Source: Lachnospiraceae bacterium
Lineage (GTDB): Bacteria; Bacillota; Clostridia; Lachnospirales; Lachnospiraceae
Direction: 5' to 3'
DNA: 22,926 bases
NCBI GenBank assembly: GCA_900752065.1
Contig: CAADTT010000019.1
Span: 1 to 22,926, forward strand
Shown here: positions 22,661-22,926 of the stretch, piece after piece
Layout of the letters: each line of letters begins with the position of its first letter
Numbering within the stretch: position 1 is the stretch's first letter
The notes under the pieces: model-generated
Told to the model about the DNA's origin: nothing
Database searches by the model: none
Seen by the model: only the letters and a program-made list of their open reading frames with translations
Program-made: the position numbers and the translations under genes

Positions 22661-22718
22661 GGCAAAAATCAGTATTGAATAAAAAATTCAAAAAATATAA
22701 AAAATTTAAAAATTACTG

Positions 22719-22747
22719 TTGACAGAAACAAATGGAGGTGCTAATAT
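22719..22747 (+). promoter_or_regulatory. rRNA-operon promoter P1
   Basis: TTGACA (22719-22724) and TAATAT (22742-22747) are separated by 17 bp, with a TGC extended -10. An A/T-rich tract (22681-22715) directly upstream resembles an UP element. Transcription would start near 22754. Confidence 0.75.
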
Positions 22748-22807
22748 ATGGGAGTCGCTTCGGTGAAGGGCGATGAAAAAAGAAAATAAAAAAGTTGAAA
22801 AAAGTTC

Positions 22808-22836
22808 TTGACAAGCTTGGAAACATCTGATAGAAT
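22808..22836 (+). promoter_or_regulatory. rRNA-operon promoter P2
   Basis: TTGACA (22808-22813) and TAGAAT (22831-22836) are separated by 17 bp, 89 bp behind P1. Tandem promoters of this strength with A-rich upstream DNA are typical of rRNA operons. Transcription would start near 22843. Confidence 0.8.
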
Positions 22837-22842
22837 AAACGA

Positions 22843-22926
22843 GCTGTCAAAGAAAAGACAACAGAGGACATTGAAAACTGAACAGTGAAACAACCTTGAA
22901 AAGTTCTTAAATGAGAGAAATTCAAA
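22843..22926 (+). other. Probable 5' leader of an rRNA operon (16S just beyond the window)
   Basis: After P2 the sequence contains ACATTGAAAACTGAACAGTG and CCTTGAAAAGTTC, words I associate with pre-rRNA leaders and spacers of Clostridia. There is no ribosome binding site or ORF. The 16S gene itself is not in the window, so this is inferred. Confidence 0.6.

Noticed and set aside
22518..22682. Plus-strand ORF starting MKERSDFRV
   Set aside because: It has no good ribosome binding site and reads through both arms and the T run of a strong terminator.
22748..22789. 13-codon ORF behind GGAGGTG
   Set aside because: The ribosome binding site overlaps the P1 spacer, so a P1 transcript would lack it. 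The ORF is likely chance within rRNA promoter DNA.

Overview
The window looks like chromosome of a Gram-positive anaerobe of the Clostridia, most likely Lachnospiraceae. The basis is strong AGGAGG-type ribosome binding sites, a class I purE with no purK beside it, a clpC-radA neighbourhood of Firmicutes type, a secreted glycosidase with BspA-like leucine-rich repeats, and paired rRNA-type promoters. No database search was possible; family names come from recognising motifs.

Left arm (1-3540), visibly more AT-rich and accessory in character. It holds a short array of 20-bp degenerate repeats that resembles an insertion-sequence end, a decayed Phd/YefM-ParE toxin-antitoxin pair, a WYL-domain regulator, and divergent from it a 438-residue protein that aligns in order with the zinc-finger/palm/fingers part of PolC (replicative DNA polymerase III) but has lost at least two of the three catalytic aspartates. 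A broken XRE-regulator tail and a nested hairpin close the arm. I read it as an island of mobile-element debris next to the pur operon. The WYL plus dead-PolC pair is the best candidate for an undescribed system.

Middle (3541-9250). A clear promoter (TTGACA-17-TAGAAT) starts purE-purM-purN-purD, four steps of de novo purine synthesis, tightly packed (purM and purN overlap by 7 bp). Then come a membrane-anchored protein with a cadherin-like beta-sandwich domain and a DMT/EamA family transporter. A 161-bp three-armed inverted-repeat element (9291-9451) lies in the next intergenic region.

9502-14337: one monocistronic unit for a 1549-residue secreted GH2 glycosidase with three discoidin (CBM32-like) domains and a lysine-rich LRR tail. 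14345-19350: a GntR-type regulator, clpC (unfoldase of the ClpCP protease), a conserved-looking 139-residue protein of unknown function, a possible 41-residue small protein, and radA (recombination ATPase). ctsR, mcsA and mcsB, which accompany clpC in many Firmicutes, are absent here.

Right arm (19347-22926). Two overlapping minus-strand genes encode paralogous 479-residue proteins with an N-terminal XRE helix-turn-helix and an unrecognised C-terminal region. They are transcribed from a good promoter through a structured leader. On the plus strand a strong terminator is followed by two consensus promoters and a leader typical of an rRNA operon; the 16S gene would begin just beyond the window.
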